64,000 nucleotides of DNA from Saprospiraceae bacterium (lineage in GTDB: Bacteria; Bacteroidota; Bacteroidia; Chitinophagales; Saprospiraceae), in assembly GCA_028285545.1 (NCBI GenBank), contig JANQPA010000001.1, forward strand, positions 1 to 64,000. Direction: 5' to 3'. Both the position numbers and the translations under genes were made by a program. This document shows, in pieces, positions 25,625 through 35,297 of this stretch (position 1 is its first letter; every line of letters begins with the position of its first letter). The notes under the pieces were generated by a model. It searched no databases and had not been told where the DNA came from. It saw only the letters and a program-made list of their open reading frames with translations.

Positions 25625-26497
25625 ATGTTGTTAGAACCTGTCATTTCTTTTTTTAACACTCCTTTCCCAAACCCAAATGACCATCGGTCAAGGTGGACAA
25701 TGGTATTGTTACCAGGGATCTTTACAGCATTATTTTTAAATATTTTCCAACCATTTACCATCCATAATCCCAGTGGCAATTTTCAGTTTATGATCATTTT
25801 ATCAGGTTATGGATTGGTGACCAGTATTCTTTTATATTTTAATGAATTTGTTATTCAAAATCAATTTCCTTCCTTTTTTCAAGGCCCAAAATGGACGATA
25901 GGGAAAAACCTATTTTGGTTTGGCTGGCATTTTATCAGTATTTCTTTCGGGATTTATGCCTATTGGAAGTATTGGTGCTGTGGATGGAATGCAATCCTGA
26001 ATTTGGAGGGATATCCTCTAATGCTATTTAGAACCATCGCCATTGGAATCTTTCCTCTAATCGCTCATATGACCTGGCAATGGATTAAATCTCTGGATTC
26101 CAAAGCAAATCAATTATCTGATAGCGGCGGATCCCCTCAGGAAACAGTTATCACCCTCAATTCAGAATATCATAATGAACAGTTGCGGTTGTCATCTTCA
26201 CGTCTTCTTTTCCTGGAATCAGCAGATAATTATGTGGCTGTGCATTATAAAGAAGGTGATTCGGTCACTAAAAAATTAATCCGATCCAGTCTCAGTCGAA
26301 TCGAATCAGAATTGGAGCACCTTCCTAACTTTATTCGGTGTCATCGTTCCTTTATAATAAATCTGGACCAGGTAGAATCCATCAAGGGGAATTCAAAAAA
26401 ATTGGAAGCCCATATTCGCGAGTTAAATAACCCCATCCCCATAGCACGCAAAAAGGCAGTTGGTCTCCAAAAACGATTGGCGGCTTTGTCTGGTTAG
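25625..26497 (+). CDS. Membrane-bound LytTR-type transcription regulator
   Basis: 290 aa from ATG 25625 (the frame opens at a TTG, 25598). Four hydrophobic segments span about residues 25-155 (MVLLPGIFTALFLNIF, FMIILSGYGLVTSILLYF, FHFISISFGIYAYW, IAIGIFPLIAHMTW). The C-terminal 100 residues are a LytTR DNA-binding domain (LLFLESADNYVAVHY, FIRCHRSFIINL, IPIARKKAVGLQKRL). There is no receiver domain, so it acts as a one-component, membrane-tethered regulator. The ligand is unknown. Confidence 0.85.
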   Translation: MLLEPVISFFNTPFPNPNDHRSRWTMVLLPGIFTALFLNIFQPFTIHNPSGNFQFMIILSGYGLVTSILLYFNEFVIQNQFPSFFQGPKWTIGKNLFWFGWHFISISFGIYAYWKYWCCGWNAILNLEGYPLMLFRTIAIGIFPLIAHMTWQWIKSLDSKANQLSDSGGSPQETVITLNSEYHNEQLRLSSSRLLFLESADNYVAVHYKEGDSVTKKLIRSSLSRIESELEHLPNFIRCHRSFIINLDQVESIKGNSKKLEAHIRELNNPIPIARKKAVGLQKRLAALSG

Positions 26498-26574
26498 TTG
26501 TTAATTTTGAATGATGAATGATTTGAATGTTGAATTTTGAATGGAGAGAATAATCATAATAATATTATTAATTC

Positions 26575-26660
26575 TCCCTTCCGACTTCCACCTTCCGACT
26601 TCCACCTTCCACCTTCCAAAATGCCATTCCTCCCTGTATTTTCCCATTCCTCCCTATAGG
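26575..26660. repeat. CTTCCACCTTCCGA microsatellite plus duplicated CCATTCCTCCCT
   Basis: CTTCCGACTTCCACCTTCC-type units are followed by two copies of CCATTCCTCCCT separated by about 12 bp, in the gap upstream of the CocE-like gene. It is another intergenic polypyrimidine microsatellite. Confidence 0.5.
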
Positions 26661-26715
26661 AAGCGAACAATGAAGTAGGCCTCTATTTTTGAGGGCAAAC
26701 AAAATATTGTACGCA

Positions 26716-28410
26716 ATGAACAGCCGACTAATTATTTTTTTAATGGCCTTAGCTTCTACGATTATAAGTTTTGCGCAATCAGAAATTAAGGTTAAAACCC
26801 TGCATTTTACAAGCCAACAAGGTATTTTATTTGAGCAGGATGTGTATTTACCACCAGGTGACGGCCCCTTTCCGGTTATCTTAATCCGGACACCTTATGG
26901 GAAATATCAATACAAAGGTGACGGAAATTTCTTTGCACAACATGGTTACGTTACCGTAATTCAGGATGTACGCGGGAAATTTGGCTCCAAAGGCCATTTT
27001 ATTCCATTTCTTCATGAAACAGATGATGGATTGGCTACCCTGGATTGGATAGCTGAACAAAATTGGTGTGATGGTGAGATAGGGATTTATGGCATATCCT
27101 ATTCCGGTTTTTGTGGGCTTACACTGTCCAACAAACAACATAAGGCCTTAAAGGCGGTGGTCAATTTTTCTGGATGGGTAAGGCCTTCTGTTATGGCTGC
27201 CCCTGGAGGAGCCCAACATTTAATGCTTAACCTCACCTGGTTATTACATGAAGAAACTCAAACAAGCCGTAATATTCTAGAATATGACCTAGATTCGCTG
27301 CTTAATTATTTACCTCTTTCTAATGTTTTTAGAAGCATCGGAATCAAAAGTGATGCATGGGAAAATCCTGATTTACTAGGCACCATAAATGAAAAATTTA
27401 ACTATTCAAAAGTTGATATTCCCATTTTACACCTTACGGGTGCCTATGATTTTGTAAAAGAAGCAACCATCGAGGCTTATACTCAATCCAAGATAAATAA
27501 TCCTAAGCATCATAAATTAATCTTTGGCCCATGGTTTCACAATCAAAGTCATACCTCACTTACTGAAGTTGGGCACATTGATTTTGGAGAAAGCTCTCTT
27601 TATGGAGATGAAAAGGTATTAAATCTAGCCCTGCAATGGATGGACCAGCATTTAAAAAATGAAACGCCTAGAGATGAGCTACCACATGCCAGAGTCTTTC
27701 TAATGTTTGAAAACAAATGGCATGATTTTGAAAACTGGCCTCCCGAGGGAATGGAAACAACAGAGTATTTTATTGACAGTAAAAATGGAGCGAATTCTAT
27801 ATCTGGTGATGGTCAATTGATTGAAAAAAAACGATTTCAAAGTTTATCTGATGCTTTCGTTTATAACCCTCTGGACCCCGTTCCTACGATGGGGGGAGCT
27901 AACTTTCATTTTTTTCCAGGTCAGTTGGGCATTAAAGATCAAACAGAAGTAGAGCAACGAAATGATGTTTTGGTATATGAGAGTTCTGAGTTTTCTAATG
28001 AAAAATATGTTATTGGAAATCCAAAGTTTGTCTTTTATGCATCCAGTTCTGCTCCTGATACGGACTTCACCGCCAAACTGGTGCTGGTTCAGCCAGATGG
28101 AACTGCCTTAAATATAGTAGATGGGATTCTCAGAACCCGATTTCGGAAGGGATTGAATCAAAATGATTTATTAGAGAAAAAGGAAGTATACCCTTTTGAA
28201 ATCGAGCTAGGCACTACTGCTTTTATGATACCCAAGGGCCATAAAATACGCCTTGAAGTAAGCAGCAGTAATTTCCCAAAATATAATCGCAACACAAATA
28301 CTAAAGAAGATTCTTTCTATTCAGCAGAATCTCAAATTGCCCATCAAAAAATTTACCATTCCAGGCAATACCCTTCGCGATTGATCCTGCCTATGATGGA
28401 GGCCAAATAA
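26716..28410 (+). CDS. Exported CocE/NonD-family (peptidase S15-like) hydrolase
   Basis: 564 aa from ATG 26716, giving a signal peptide ending ISFAQ; a TTG at 26689 opens the frame earlier. The alpha/beta-hydrolase domain has GISYSG (nucleophile Ser near residue 128), TGAYDFV (Asp near 244) and GPWFHNQ (His near 275). The C-terminal beta-jelly-roll of the X-Pro dipeptidyl-peptidase type is present (SAPDTDFTAKLV, KGHKIRLEVSSSNFPKYNRN). It hydrolyses acyl esters or dipeptides. No regulator is adjacent. Confidence 0.88.
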   Translation: MNSRLIIFLMALASTIISFAQSEIKVKTLHFTSQQGILFEQDVYLPPGDGPFPVILIRTPYGKYQYKGDGNFFAQHGYVTVIQDVRGKFGSKGHFIPFLHETDDGLATLDWIAEQNWCDGEIGIYGISYSGFCGLTLSNKQHKALKAVVNFSGWVRPSVMAAPGGAQHLMLNLTWLLHEETQTSRNILEYDLDSLLNYLPLSNVFRSIGIKSDAWENPDLLGTINEKFNYSKVDIPILHLTGAYDFVKEATIEAYTQSKINNPKHHKLIFGPWFHNQSHTSLTEVGHIDFGESSLYGDEKVLNLALQWMDQHLKNETPRDELPHARVFLMFENKWHDFENWPPEGMETTEYFIDSKNGANSISGDGQLIEKKRFQSLSDAFVYNPLDPVPTMGGANFHFFPGQLGIKDQTEVEQRNDVLVYESSEFSNEKYVIGNPKFVFYASSSAPDTDFTAKLVLVQPDGTALNIVDGILRTRFRKGLNQNDLLEKKEVYPFEIELGTTAFMIPKGHKIRLEVSSSNFPKYNRNTNTKEDSFYSAESQIAHQKIYHSRQYPSRLILPMMEAK

Positions 28411-28447
28411 TTATTTATCAAAAAATCATATAAAAATTAATCAAGCA

Positions 28448-29413
28448 ATGAAGAACATACTTTTATTACTATTATTATTCTGCTCCCAGGCATTCCTTTT
28501 TGCACAATCTGACATCAACACTGCCCGAAAATTAATGGAAGCTAGAAAATTCGAGCAGGCAAAACCTATAATCGAAAAACATTTAGAAAAAAATCCCTCT
28601 GATCATAAGAGCAGGCAATTATTGGGGCAATGCCTTATCCAAGAAGGAAAATTTGATAAAGCTATTGTAGAGTTTAAATCCATCAAGAAGCCTTTGGAAA
28701 AAGAATCTGACTTTCATTTTTGGTTTGGTCAGGCCTATCTAGGAAAACTAAATGCCAGTAAAAATTTCTTTGAAAAAGGGATTATCGCTTCTAAAGTAAA
28801 GTCCTATTTTGAAACTGCAGTAGCATTAGACCCAGAAAACCTTACGGCTCGAAATTCTCTGGCCAGATATTATCTAACTGCTCCAGGAATAGCAGGAGGC
28901 AGCAGCAAAAAGGCAAAAGAACAATTAGACTATATTAAATCCAAAAACCCAAGAATGGGCTATTATGGATTGGCTTCCTACTATTTTCAAAAAAAGGATT
29001 ACCCGGCAGCCAAAGCAGAATATTTACAATACTTGAAACTAACGGAGGATAAAAGTGAAGTCTATTATCAACTGGGTTTTGTGGCACAAACCGAAAAAAA
29101 TTACCAGGAAGCATTTAAATATTTTGAATTGGCCCTGGAAGAAGAAGAAGTTTATAAGCCGGCTTATTATCAATTAGCGAGAACAGCCATTTTTACTGAA
29201 TCCAGGCTTGAGGATGGCCTCAAAAACATGCTCCATTATATTGAAGTGGGAGGAGACAAAAATGGTCCTGACCTGGCATCAGCACACTGGCGATTGGGTA
29301 TGATTTATGAGCTATTAAAACAAAAAGAAAAGGCCATCACTGCCTATCAAAAAAGCCTAAAACTAGATCCCGGTCACCAGCAGGCAGGTGAAGCACTGGA
29401 AAAATTGAAATAG
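28448..29413 (+). CDS. Exported TPR protein
   Basis: 321 aa with signal peptide (LLLLLFCSQAFLFAQ). About seven tetratricopeptide-like repeats, for example ARKFEQAKPIIEKHLEKNPSD, PENLTARNSLARYYL, AAKAEYLQYLKLTEDKSEV and KEKAITAYQKSLKLDPGHQ. It is a protein-protein scaffold in the envelope; the partner is unknown. It begins a run of four plus-strand genes with small spacing that ends in a LytS/LytTR pair. Confidence 0.85.
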   Translation: MKNILLLLLLFCSQAFLFAQSDINTARKLMEARKFEQAKPIIEKHLEKNPSDHKSRQLLGQCLIQEGKFDKAIVEFKSIKKPLEKESDFHFWFGQAYLGKLNASKNFFEKGIIASKVKSYFETAVALDPENLTARNSLARYYLTAPGIAGGSSKKAKEQLDYIKSKNPRMGYYGLASYYFQKKDYPAAKAEYLQYLKLTEDKSEVYYQLGFVAQTEKNYQEAFKYFELALEEEEVYKPAYYQLARTAIFTESRLEDGLKNMLHYIEVGGDKNGPDLASAHWRLGMIYELLKQKEKAITAYQKSLKLDPGHQQAGEALEKLK

Positions 29414-29512
29414 ATTAATCTGCCACTCATCCTTAAAATTTGCCGGTCATCATTTTCGCCTTGAAAAGAAGAATAGCAATTCATAAAATGAGGAAAAATC
29501 AAATAACGACTC

Positions 29513-30940
29513 ATGATGAAAAAAATAATTGCTATTCTTCCTTTTTTATTAATTATTCATATGACAAAAGCGCAAGATATTACCGGCACCTGGAATGGAA
29601 TCCTTGAAATCCAAGGAACTCAGCTAAGAATTGTTTTCCATATTGAAAAAACAGGGGAAGGCTATTCTACCAAAATGGATAGCCCTGATCAAGGGGCTAC
29701 AGGTATTGCTACCGACAAAACTACCTGGTCTGATAATACCTTGACTATTTCGGCACCTGCCTTGGGAATGAAATACACCGGTCAGCTAGATGCAGATACA
29801 AGAGAAATTAAGGGTACCTTTTCTCAATCGGGGATGTCCCTGCCTTTGAATTTAAAAACGGATACTGTTGTCCCAAAGAAAAAGCCTGAAAAAGGACCTC
29901 GCCCACAAGATCCGACAGATTTTCCATATCACCAGGAAGAAGTTAGTTTTTACAATAAAAGGGATGATGTTACTTTGGCAGGGACCCTTACCTTACCCAA
30001 AGGTCAAAAGGCAAAATCCGTAGTTATTCTAATTTCCGGTTCAGGAGCACAAAACAGAAATGAGGAACTAGGAGGTGGCATCAACCACAGACCTTTCTTG
30101 GTTTTATCCGATTATCTGACCCGTCAGGGGATTGCAGTACTTCGTTATGATGATAGAGGTGCAGGGGAATCAACAGGAGATCGATCCATCTCAACTATTG
30201 ACAATTTTGCCCTGGATACAGAAGCAGGAGTGGAATTTCTAAAAACCCGAAAAGATTTGCAGGGAATGAAAATAGGTTTGGTTGGTCACAGTGAAGGAGG
30301 GATCATAGCACCAATTATTGCAAGCAGAAGTAAAGACATAGATTTCATTATTTTGCTGGCAGGCCCCGGAGTACCTACTGATGAACTGCTACTTAAACAG
30401 AGTCAATTAATTTCCAAAGCCCAGGGATTACCAGATGAAATGATAGAATCCAATTCCAAGTTGATGAGTGATGCCTATTCTGTAATGAAAAAAAATAATA
30501 ACTTATCCACTGAACAACTAAAGGAGCAGTTGACTAAAGTTTTTAATGAAGGAGCAAAAAAGTATTATTCAAAAACGGTTCAGGAACAATTAAAAGTTCA
30601 GAGTAATCCTTTTGAAAGTCAAATCAATCAATTATTAAGTCCATGGTTTAGGCATGCCCTCAACTTAGATCCTGGCGATTATATATCAAAAGTAAAAATA
30701 CCTGTCTTAGCACTTAATGGGACATTAGATCTCCAGGTATCGGTAAAAGAAAATTTAGATGCCATCAAAATGGCGCTCGACAAAGCCAAAAATAAGAATG
30801 TAGAAATTGTAGCTTTAGAGGGGTTAAACCATCTATTTCAAACCGCAAAAACGGGTGCAGTTTCAGAATATGGGACAATCGAAGAAACCTTTAATCCTGA
30901 AGCCATGAATAAAATAGCAAGCTGGATAAATAAATTATAA
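29513..30940 (+). CDS. Exported alpha/beta hydrolase with N-terminal beta domain
   Basis: 475 aa. Signal peptide ends at about residue 20 (TKAQ). A lipocalin-like beta domain (about 22-115, TGTWNGILEIQGTQLR) leads into an alpha/beta hydrolase: GHSEGG with nucleophile Ser near 260, LNGTLDLQV (Asp near 405) and GLNHLFQ (His near 441). It belongs to the esterase/dienelactone hydrolase-like group. The stop is 3 bp before the sensor kinase start, so it is co-transcribed with the LytS/LytTR pair. Confidence 0.85.
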   Translation: MMKKIIAILPFLLIIHMTKAQDITGTWNGILEIQGTQLRIVFHIEKTGEGYSTKMDSPDQGATGIATDKTTWSDNTLTISAPALGMKYTGQLDADTREIKGTFSQSGMSLPLNLKTDTVVPKKKPEKGPRPQDPTDFPYHQEEVSFYNKRDDVTLAGTLTLPKGQKAKSVVILISGSGAQNRNEELGGGINHRPFLVLSDYLTRQGIAVLRYDDRGAGESTGDRSISTIDNFALDTEAGVEFLKTRKDLQGMKIGLVGHSEGGIIAPIIASRSKDIDFIILLAGPGVPTDELLLKQSQLISKAQGLPDEMIESNSKLMSDAYSVMKKNNNLSTEQLKEQLTKVFNEGAKKYYSKTVQEQLKVQSNPFESQINQLLSPWFRHALNLDPGDYISKVKIPVLALNGTLDLQVSVKENLDAIKMALDKAKNKNVEIVALEGLNHLFQTAKTGAVSEYGTIEETFNPEAMNKIASWINKL

Positions 30941-30943
30941 AGG

Positions 30944-31984
30944 ATGAAAAGCATCCCCTTAGGACATAAAAATTTTTGGATTGCCCAGGGCATAGGCTGG
31001 GCAATCTTTGCTGTGGTGAATATTACTTTACAAAGCATTCTAGGTCTTCCTACGCTACTGGTTCTCAAAAATGCCCTGTACTCGGTAGGTGCTGGGATCA
31101 TTGTCACTACCGGCTATCGATATTTGATCAGAAATATTGATTGGCCTAGGCAGAAACTAGTGCCCCTCATATTGTTGATCTTATTGTTCTCTTTTGTGCT
31201 TTCCGTAAGTTGGGTTATAACCATTTCCCTTTTATTTTATTTAGATTATCAGAGATTTTTATCTCCTAATGACGTGGTTGGTAATTTAATTAATGGCAGT
31301 TTGGTCTTCCTTATCTGGAATCTCATTTACTTCTTTTTTCAGTATTTCTCTAAATTTCAATTGGCTGAGGTAGAAAAATGGCAGTTAAAAGCCGAGGTTA
31401 AGGAGGCCCAATTAGGTTCTCTAAAAACCCAAATTCGACCTCATTTTATGTTTAATACTTTAAATAATATTCTTGCCTTAATCCTTGAGGACAAACACAA
31501 GGCCAGAGCCATGCTCATCAATTTTTCTGAACTATTGCGCTACTCTTTACAAATGAGTGATGCCTCTCTGGTAAGTCTGGAAGAGGAAATTGATATGAGT
31601 AAAAGATATTTACAGCTCCTTTCTATTCAATACGAAGATCGCTTAAAATATGAGATTCAAATGGATAAGGAGCTTTCTGACACCCCTATCCCACCGATGA
31701 TGATCCAGTTTTTGGTAGAGAATGGAGTTAAACACGGTATAGATCAACTTCCGGATGGGGGGCATCTTTTTATAGATGTCAGACAAGAAAGCAAAAAAAT
31801 AATTTTGGAAGTCAGTAATTCTGGCCATTTAAATGGAGAGTTAAAAGGGAATTCAAGCCTGGGGATTGGTTTAAAAAACATAAAAGAGCGTTTGAATTTA
31901 ATATATAAGGGGAAAGCAAAATTTAACATCCGAGAATCCAATAATTTGGTCATAGCTACCATTAAAATTCCAGATCTCCCATGA
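30944..31984 (+). CDS. LytS-type sensor histidine kinase
   Basis: 346 aa. Four membrane helices are predicted in the first 140 residues. The His_kinase domain (LytS/YehU type) has IRPHFMFNTLNNI, the family signature, and a HATPase with LVENGVKHG (N-box), LEVSNSG and SLGIGLKNIKERL. The stop overlaps the next start as ATGA, so kinase and regulator are coupled. The signal is unknown. Confidence 0.92.
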   Translation: MKSIPLGHKNFWIAQGIGWAIFAVVNITLQSILGLPTLLVLKNALYSVGAGIIVTTGYRYLIRNIDWPRQKLVPLILLILLFSFVLSVSWVITISLLFYLDYQRFLSPNDVVGNLINGSLVFLIWNLIYFFFQYFSKFQLAEVEKWQLKAEVKEAQLGSLKTQIRPHFMFNTLNNILALILEDKHKARAMLINFSELLRYSLQMSDASLVSLEEEIDMSKRYLQLLSIQYEDRLKYEIQMDKELSDTPIPPMMIQFLVENGVKHGIDQLPDGGHLFIDVRQESKKIILEVSNSGHLNGELKGNSSLGIGLKNIKERLNLIYKGKAKFNIRESNNLVIATIKIPDLP

Positions 31985-32688
31985 AAATTCTTATCGTAGA
32001 AGACAGCCGTTTAGCTCGCCAAGAGCTCAAAAGTCTGCTTTCAGATATAGGAAACTACACTATTGCAGGTGAAAGTGATAATGGTATTCAGGCTGTAAAG
32101 CAAATACAAGAAATACATCCTGATTTAATTTTTTTAGACATCCATTTACCAGGTCAAAATGGATTTGAAATCTTAGAACAGTTAGATCAAATCCCACTGG
32201 TTATCTTCACCACGGCTTATGATGAATATGCCATTCGATCATTTGAATACAATGCCCTAGATTATCTTCTGAAACCCATCAGTTTGGATCGTTTAAAAAA
32301 AGCTTTACAAAAAGCGGAACTCATCCATCAAAATAAAAGAAAATCGCATCTTCTAAGTGAGGATAGCCAAGTGTTTGTAAAAGACGGAGAAAAATGCTGG
32401 TTTGTCAGTTTAAAGGATATTCACCTTTTTGAATCTTATGGCAATTATACCCGCATTTACTTTCAGGATAATAAACCCATGATATTAAAATCGCTTAATT
32501 ACCTAGAGGGAGTGCTGGACCCAAAGGTTTACTTTAGAATAAGCCGCCAGCAAATTATTAACCTGAAATATGTAGAGGGAGTAGATTCCTGGTTCAATGG
32601 AAAATTGAAGTTACGCTTGCAATCCGGCCAGATTGTAGAGGTATCCCGACGACAAACCCATAAAATTAAAGAGCTATTTAGTTTTTAA
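31981..32688 (+). CDS. LytTR-type response regulator
   Basis: 235 aa. Receiver domain (1-120): LIVEDS, phospho-acceptor Asp in LIFLDIHLPGQNG, FTTAYDEYAIRSF, YLLKPI. The LytTR DNA-binding domain (about 135-235) has HLFESYGNYTRIYF, YFRISRQQIINL and VEVSRRQTHKIKELF. It is the partner of the LytS kinase just upstream. Confidence 0.93.
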   Translation: MKILIVEDSRLARQELKSLLSDIGNYTIAGESDNGIQAVKQIQEIHPDLIFLDIHLPGQNGFEILEQLDQIPLVIFTTAYDEYAIRSFEYNALDYLLKPISLDRLKKALQKAELIHQNKRKSHLLSEDSQVFVKDGEKCWFVSLKDIHLFESYGNYTRIYFQDNKPMILKSLNYLEGVLDPKVYFRISRQQIINLKYVEGVDSWFNGKLKLRLQSGQIVEVSRRQTHKIKELFSF

Positions 32689-32715
32689 ATCATATTTATT
32701 AATAGCAAAAATTGG

Positions 32716-32786
32716 CCGTCGAACCCGTGAAAATCCGTGTCTAAAAAATTCCTATTTAAAGGCACGGATTTTCACGGATTCGACGG
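32716..32786. repeat. CACGGATTTTCACGG inverted repeat
   Basis: A 24-nt left arm (32716-32739, CCGTCGAACCCGTGAAAATC and CGTG) pairs with 32763-32786, 23/24 complementary, 23-nt spacer, then TTTT. It follows the LytTR regulator stop and may terminate the operon. The unit CACGGATTTTCACGGATT is known as a dispersed repeat in many bacteria. Confidence 0.6.
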
Positions 32787-32809
32787 TTTTAATTATTTAA
32801 TTGATTAGC

Positions 32810-33703
32810 ATGTTAAGAAAAACTACCGCACTGTTAACAAGTCTATTCCTTGCTTTTTCCATTTCTTATGCCCAGCAAAAAGCAGATCAGGCAATAGAGA
32901 TTAAGGTCGAAAACCCCACTTTTACTTCTGATGGTCCAGTCATCGCAATTGATGGCGGGCATAATAATTTTCATAAACTGGACGGCCGATTTAAACCTTT
33001 TGGCGATTTAATGGCTGCGGATGGCTATCAGGTAAGAGCCATTCAAAACATGACATTGAGTAATCTTGAAAAGATTGATATTTTAGTCATTTCCAATCCA
33101 CTTAATGAAGTCAACTTAGGCAATTGGAAAAACCCTTGCCCATCTGCCTTTACTGAGGAAGAAATTAAAACCCTAAAAAGGTGGGTTAAAAATGGTGGAA
33201 ATTTATTACTCATTGCTGATCATATGCCCTTTGGAGGAGCTGCCCAGGAATTAGGCAAAGCCTTTGGGTTTGAATTCGCCAATGGTTTTGCTATGGCCGA
33301 AAGGGGAAACTGGCCACCCGATACCTTCTTAAAGTCTGATGGAACCATTAAGGAACATGAGATTACTCAAAATATTCCGCAATTGGCGGGGTTTACGGGC
33401 TCCGCTATAAAAGCACCTAAAAAGGCCATTGTTTTGACTCGATTTTCAGAAAAACACCAGGTTTTATTACCTGAAATTGCCTGGCAATTTCAGGATGATA
33501 CCCCAAAGGAATCCGGCTCTGACTATATTCACGGAGCTATTTTGGAGTTTGGAAAAGGGAAATTAGCAGTATTTTCTGAAGCTGCCATGTTCACCGCACA
33601 AATTGCCAATAATGGTAGGACAAAAGTAGGTTTTAATGCTGAAGCGGCACCCAATAATCAAGCTTTCATCTTAAATCTGATGCATTGGTTGGATGGTCAA
33701 TAG
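32810..33703 (+). CDS. Exported DUF4350-like protein
   Basis: 297 aa from ATG 32810, giving a signal peptide (TSLFLAFSISYAQ); a TTG at 32801 opens the frame. The body has a glutamine-amidotransferase-like flavodoxin fold pattern: IAIDGGHNNFHK, ILVISNPLNEV, LKRWVKNGGNLLLIADHMPFGG, GKLAVFSEAAMF. No catalytic Cys triad is visible, so an enzymatic role is doubtful. DUF4350-like is the best name. Single gene between an inverted repeat and a lipoprotein gene. Confidence 0.65.
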   Translation: MLRKTTALLTSLFLAFSISYAQQKADQAIEIKVENPTFTSDGPVIAIDGGHNNFHKLDGRFKPFGDLMAADGYQVRAIQNMTLSNLEKIDILVISNPLNEVNLGNWKNPCPSAFTEEEIKTLKRWVKNGGNLLLIADHMPFGGAAQELGKAFGFEFANGFAMAERGNWPPDTFLKSDGTIKEHEITQNIPQLAGFTGSAIKAPKKAIVLTRFSEKHQVLLPEIAWQFQDDTPKESGSDYIHGAILEFGKGKLAVFSEAAMFTAQIANNGRTKVGFNAEAAPNNQAFILNLMHWLDGQ

Positions 33704-33787
33704 TGTTTTTCAGCAGATCATTTGCAAAAATTAGCAAAACCGAGGCTGAAAAAAATCCTTATCTTGTAAGGTATTAAACCGACTGTT

Positions 33788-35041
33788 ATGAAAACAATCC
33801 AAAAATACCTTGCCATTGGCCTGCTTTTGGTATTTAGCCTTTTTAGCTGTAAAAAAGATAATGCAAGCCCCAGCGATAAAGGAAACCAGCTGAATGCAGA
33901 AACTCTTGGTTATTTGGCAAATCAGGTACGGCCTTTAAATCCCGCCACCTTAGAAGGTTTTGAAAATTTCTCTCTAAGTCTGCTTCAAAATTATGAATTC
34001 ATATTCACTGGCGAATTTCATGGTACCATCGGAAATTATCAGATGGATTTTGCAATGATTAAACAGCTCAATGAATTGGGTTGGCTGGATTATTATTCAC
34101 CTGAAATGCCCTATAGCTTTTGCTGGCTTGTTAATCAATTTTTAGAGTCTGGAGATACCGATTTGCTTGACGATTTGTTCAGACCTTTTAGAGGAACTCT
34201 TGGATGGTCAAAAGAACATGTACAGCATTACATCAATATTTACAATTATAACAAAACTCTTCCCGCAGATAAAAAAATTAAAGTAGTAGGCCTGGAAGTA
34301 GAGCATGCCCCCGAAAATGCACTGAGAATGATGCATGAATTAATCGGAGGAAGAGAAATACCTGTTGAATTAAATTCCTATTTATCTCCATTGAATTCTC
34401 TTTTTCAAAAAACAGGATTTTCTTATAGAGAATTAAACCAACTTACCAAACCCATTGAAGATGCCTTTGGAAGCTTGGGCCCCACTTTCATAGAGTTTTT
34501 TGGCAGCAATTGGTCCGATTTTAAACAAATTATCGAATTAAGTAATCGTACTTATGAAGCTAAATTTCTTAACGATAAAAATCAATTTTTTACAGCCAGG
34601 GAAGCCCTCATTTTTCAGAATTTTCAAAAATTCCATGATGAGTTTCCCGAAGGAAACTGGTATGGACAATGGGGAAGTCGACATATCCATCAGCATCTCA
34701 TTGAAGAATTAGAATCTATTGCCCACAAGTTGGATACCAAAGATGCTTCTCCTATCAAAGGCAAGATACTTTCAATAGCTTATATCTATCAAAACTCGAG
34801 CCACCTTAAGAATGATCCTTACCGCAGTAACCCTATCAATAATGTTACTTTCAAAAGAGATTTTGAACTTCTAAGTCTGGGACCATTTACTTTGGTTCCT
34901 TTAAATTTGGAGGATTCTCCATTCAGAAAAGGTTTGATCTGGCCTATGAATTCATCCACTCCCACTGATGGGGTCACGACAGATTATTTTCAATATTTGG
35001 TTTTAATGGATGGCACAGAGGCAGCCAGTCCCATTCAATAA
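33788..35041 (+). CDS. Lipoprotein with erythromycin-esterase/ChaN-like fold
   Basis: 417 aa. Lipoprotein signal with FSCKKDN. The chain shows the pattern of the EreA/ChaN-like superfamily: FIFTGEFHGTIGNYQ (GExHG motif), YSPEMPYSF, VVGLEVEHAPE and YGQWGSRHIHQHL late in the chain. The active residues Glu and His of the fold are therefore present. The substrate is unknown. No resistance function is claimed. Confidence 0.6.
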   Translation: MKTIQKYLAIGLLLVFSLFSCKKDNASPSDKGNQLNAETLGYLANQVRPLNPATLEGFENFSLSLLQNYEFIFTGEFHGTIGNYQMDFAMIKQLNELGWLDYYSPEMPYSFCWLVNQFLESGDTDLLDDLFRPFRGTLGWSKEHVQHYINIYNYNKTLPADKKIKVVGLEVEHAPENALRMMHELIGGREIPVELNSYLSPLNSLFQKTGFSYRELNQLTKPIEDAFGSLGPTFIEFFGSNWSDFKQIIELSNRTYEAKFLNDKNQFFTAREALIFQNFQKFHDEFPEGNWYGQWGSRHIHQHLIEELESIAHKLDTKDASPIKGKILSIAYIYQNSSHLKNDPYRSNPINNVTFKRDFELLSLGPFTLVPLNLEDSPFRKGLIWPMNSSTPTDGVTTDYFQYLVLMDGTEAASPIQ

Positions 35042-35095
35042 TATGGCTCATCCTGCATTTTGAAGTAGAAACAATTATAGAATGTATCAGGTTTT

Positions 35096-35220
35096 GTTCC
35101 ATGTTCCGAGTCCAGCGTTCCGAGTCCTGTTAATTAAAGACAGCCAAAAAGTCCAAATGAATAATTTAACTGTCCTTCTCACTAAGCTATGCCCAAAACA
35201 CGGAACTCGGAACATGGAAC
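35096..35220. repeat. GTTCCATGTTCCGAGT inverted repeat
   Basis: GTTCCATGTTCCGAGT (35096-35111) is perfectly complementary to 35205-35220, about 93 bp apart. A second GTTCCGAGTCC copy lies at 35117-35127. It lies in the convergent gap between a lipoprotein gene and a TlpA-like gene. Confidence 0.6.
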
Positions 35221-35297
35221 TAAGAACTTTCCCAACTTTGACAAAAATGATGCTTAAACTACATCTTCCTCGAAAATTGGTGCAAATTCATGTTATT

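Noticed and set aside
33788-35041. Macrolide (erythromycin) esterase
   Set aside because: Only the general GExHG fold pattern is visible in a divergent lipoprotein. Substrate specificity cannot be inferred.
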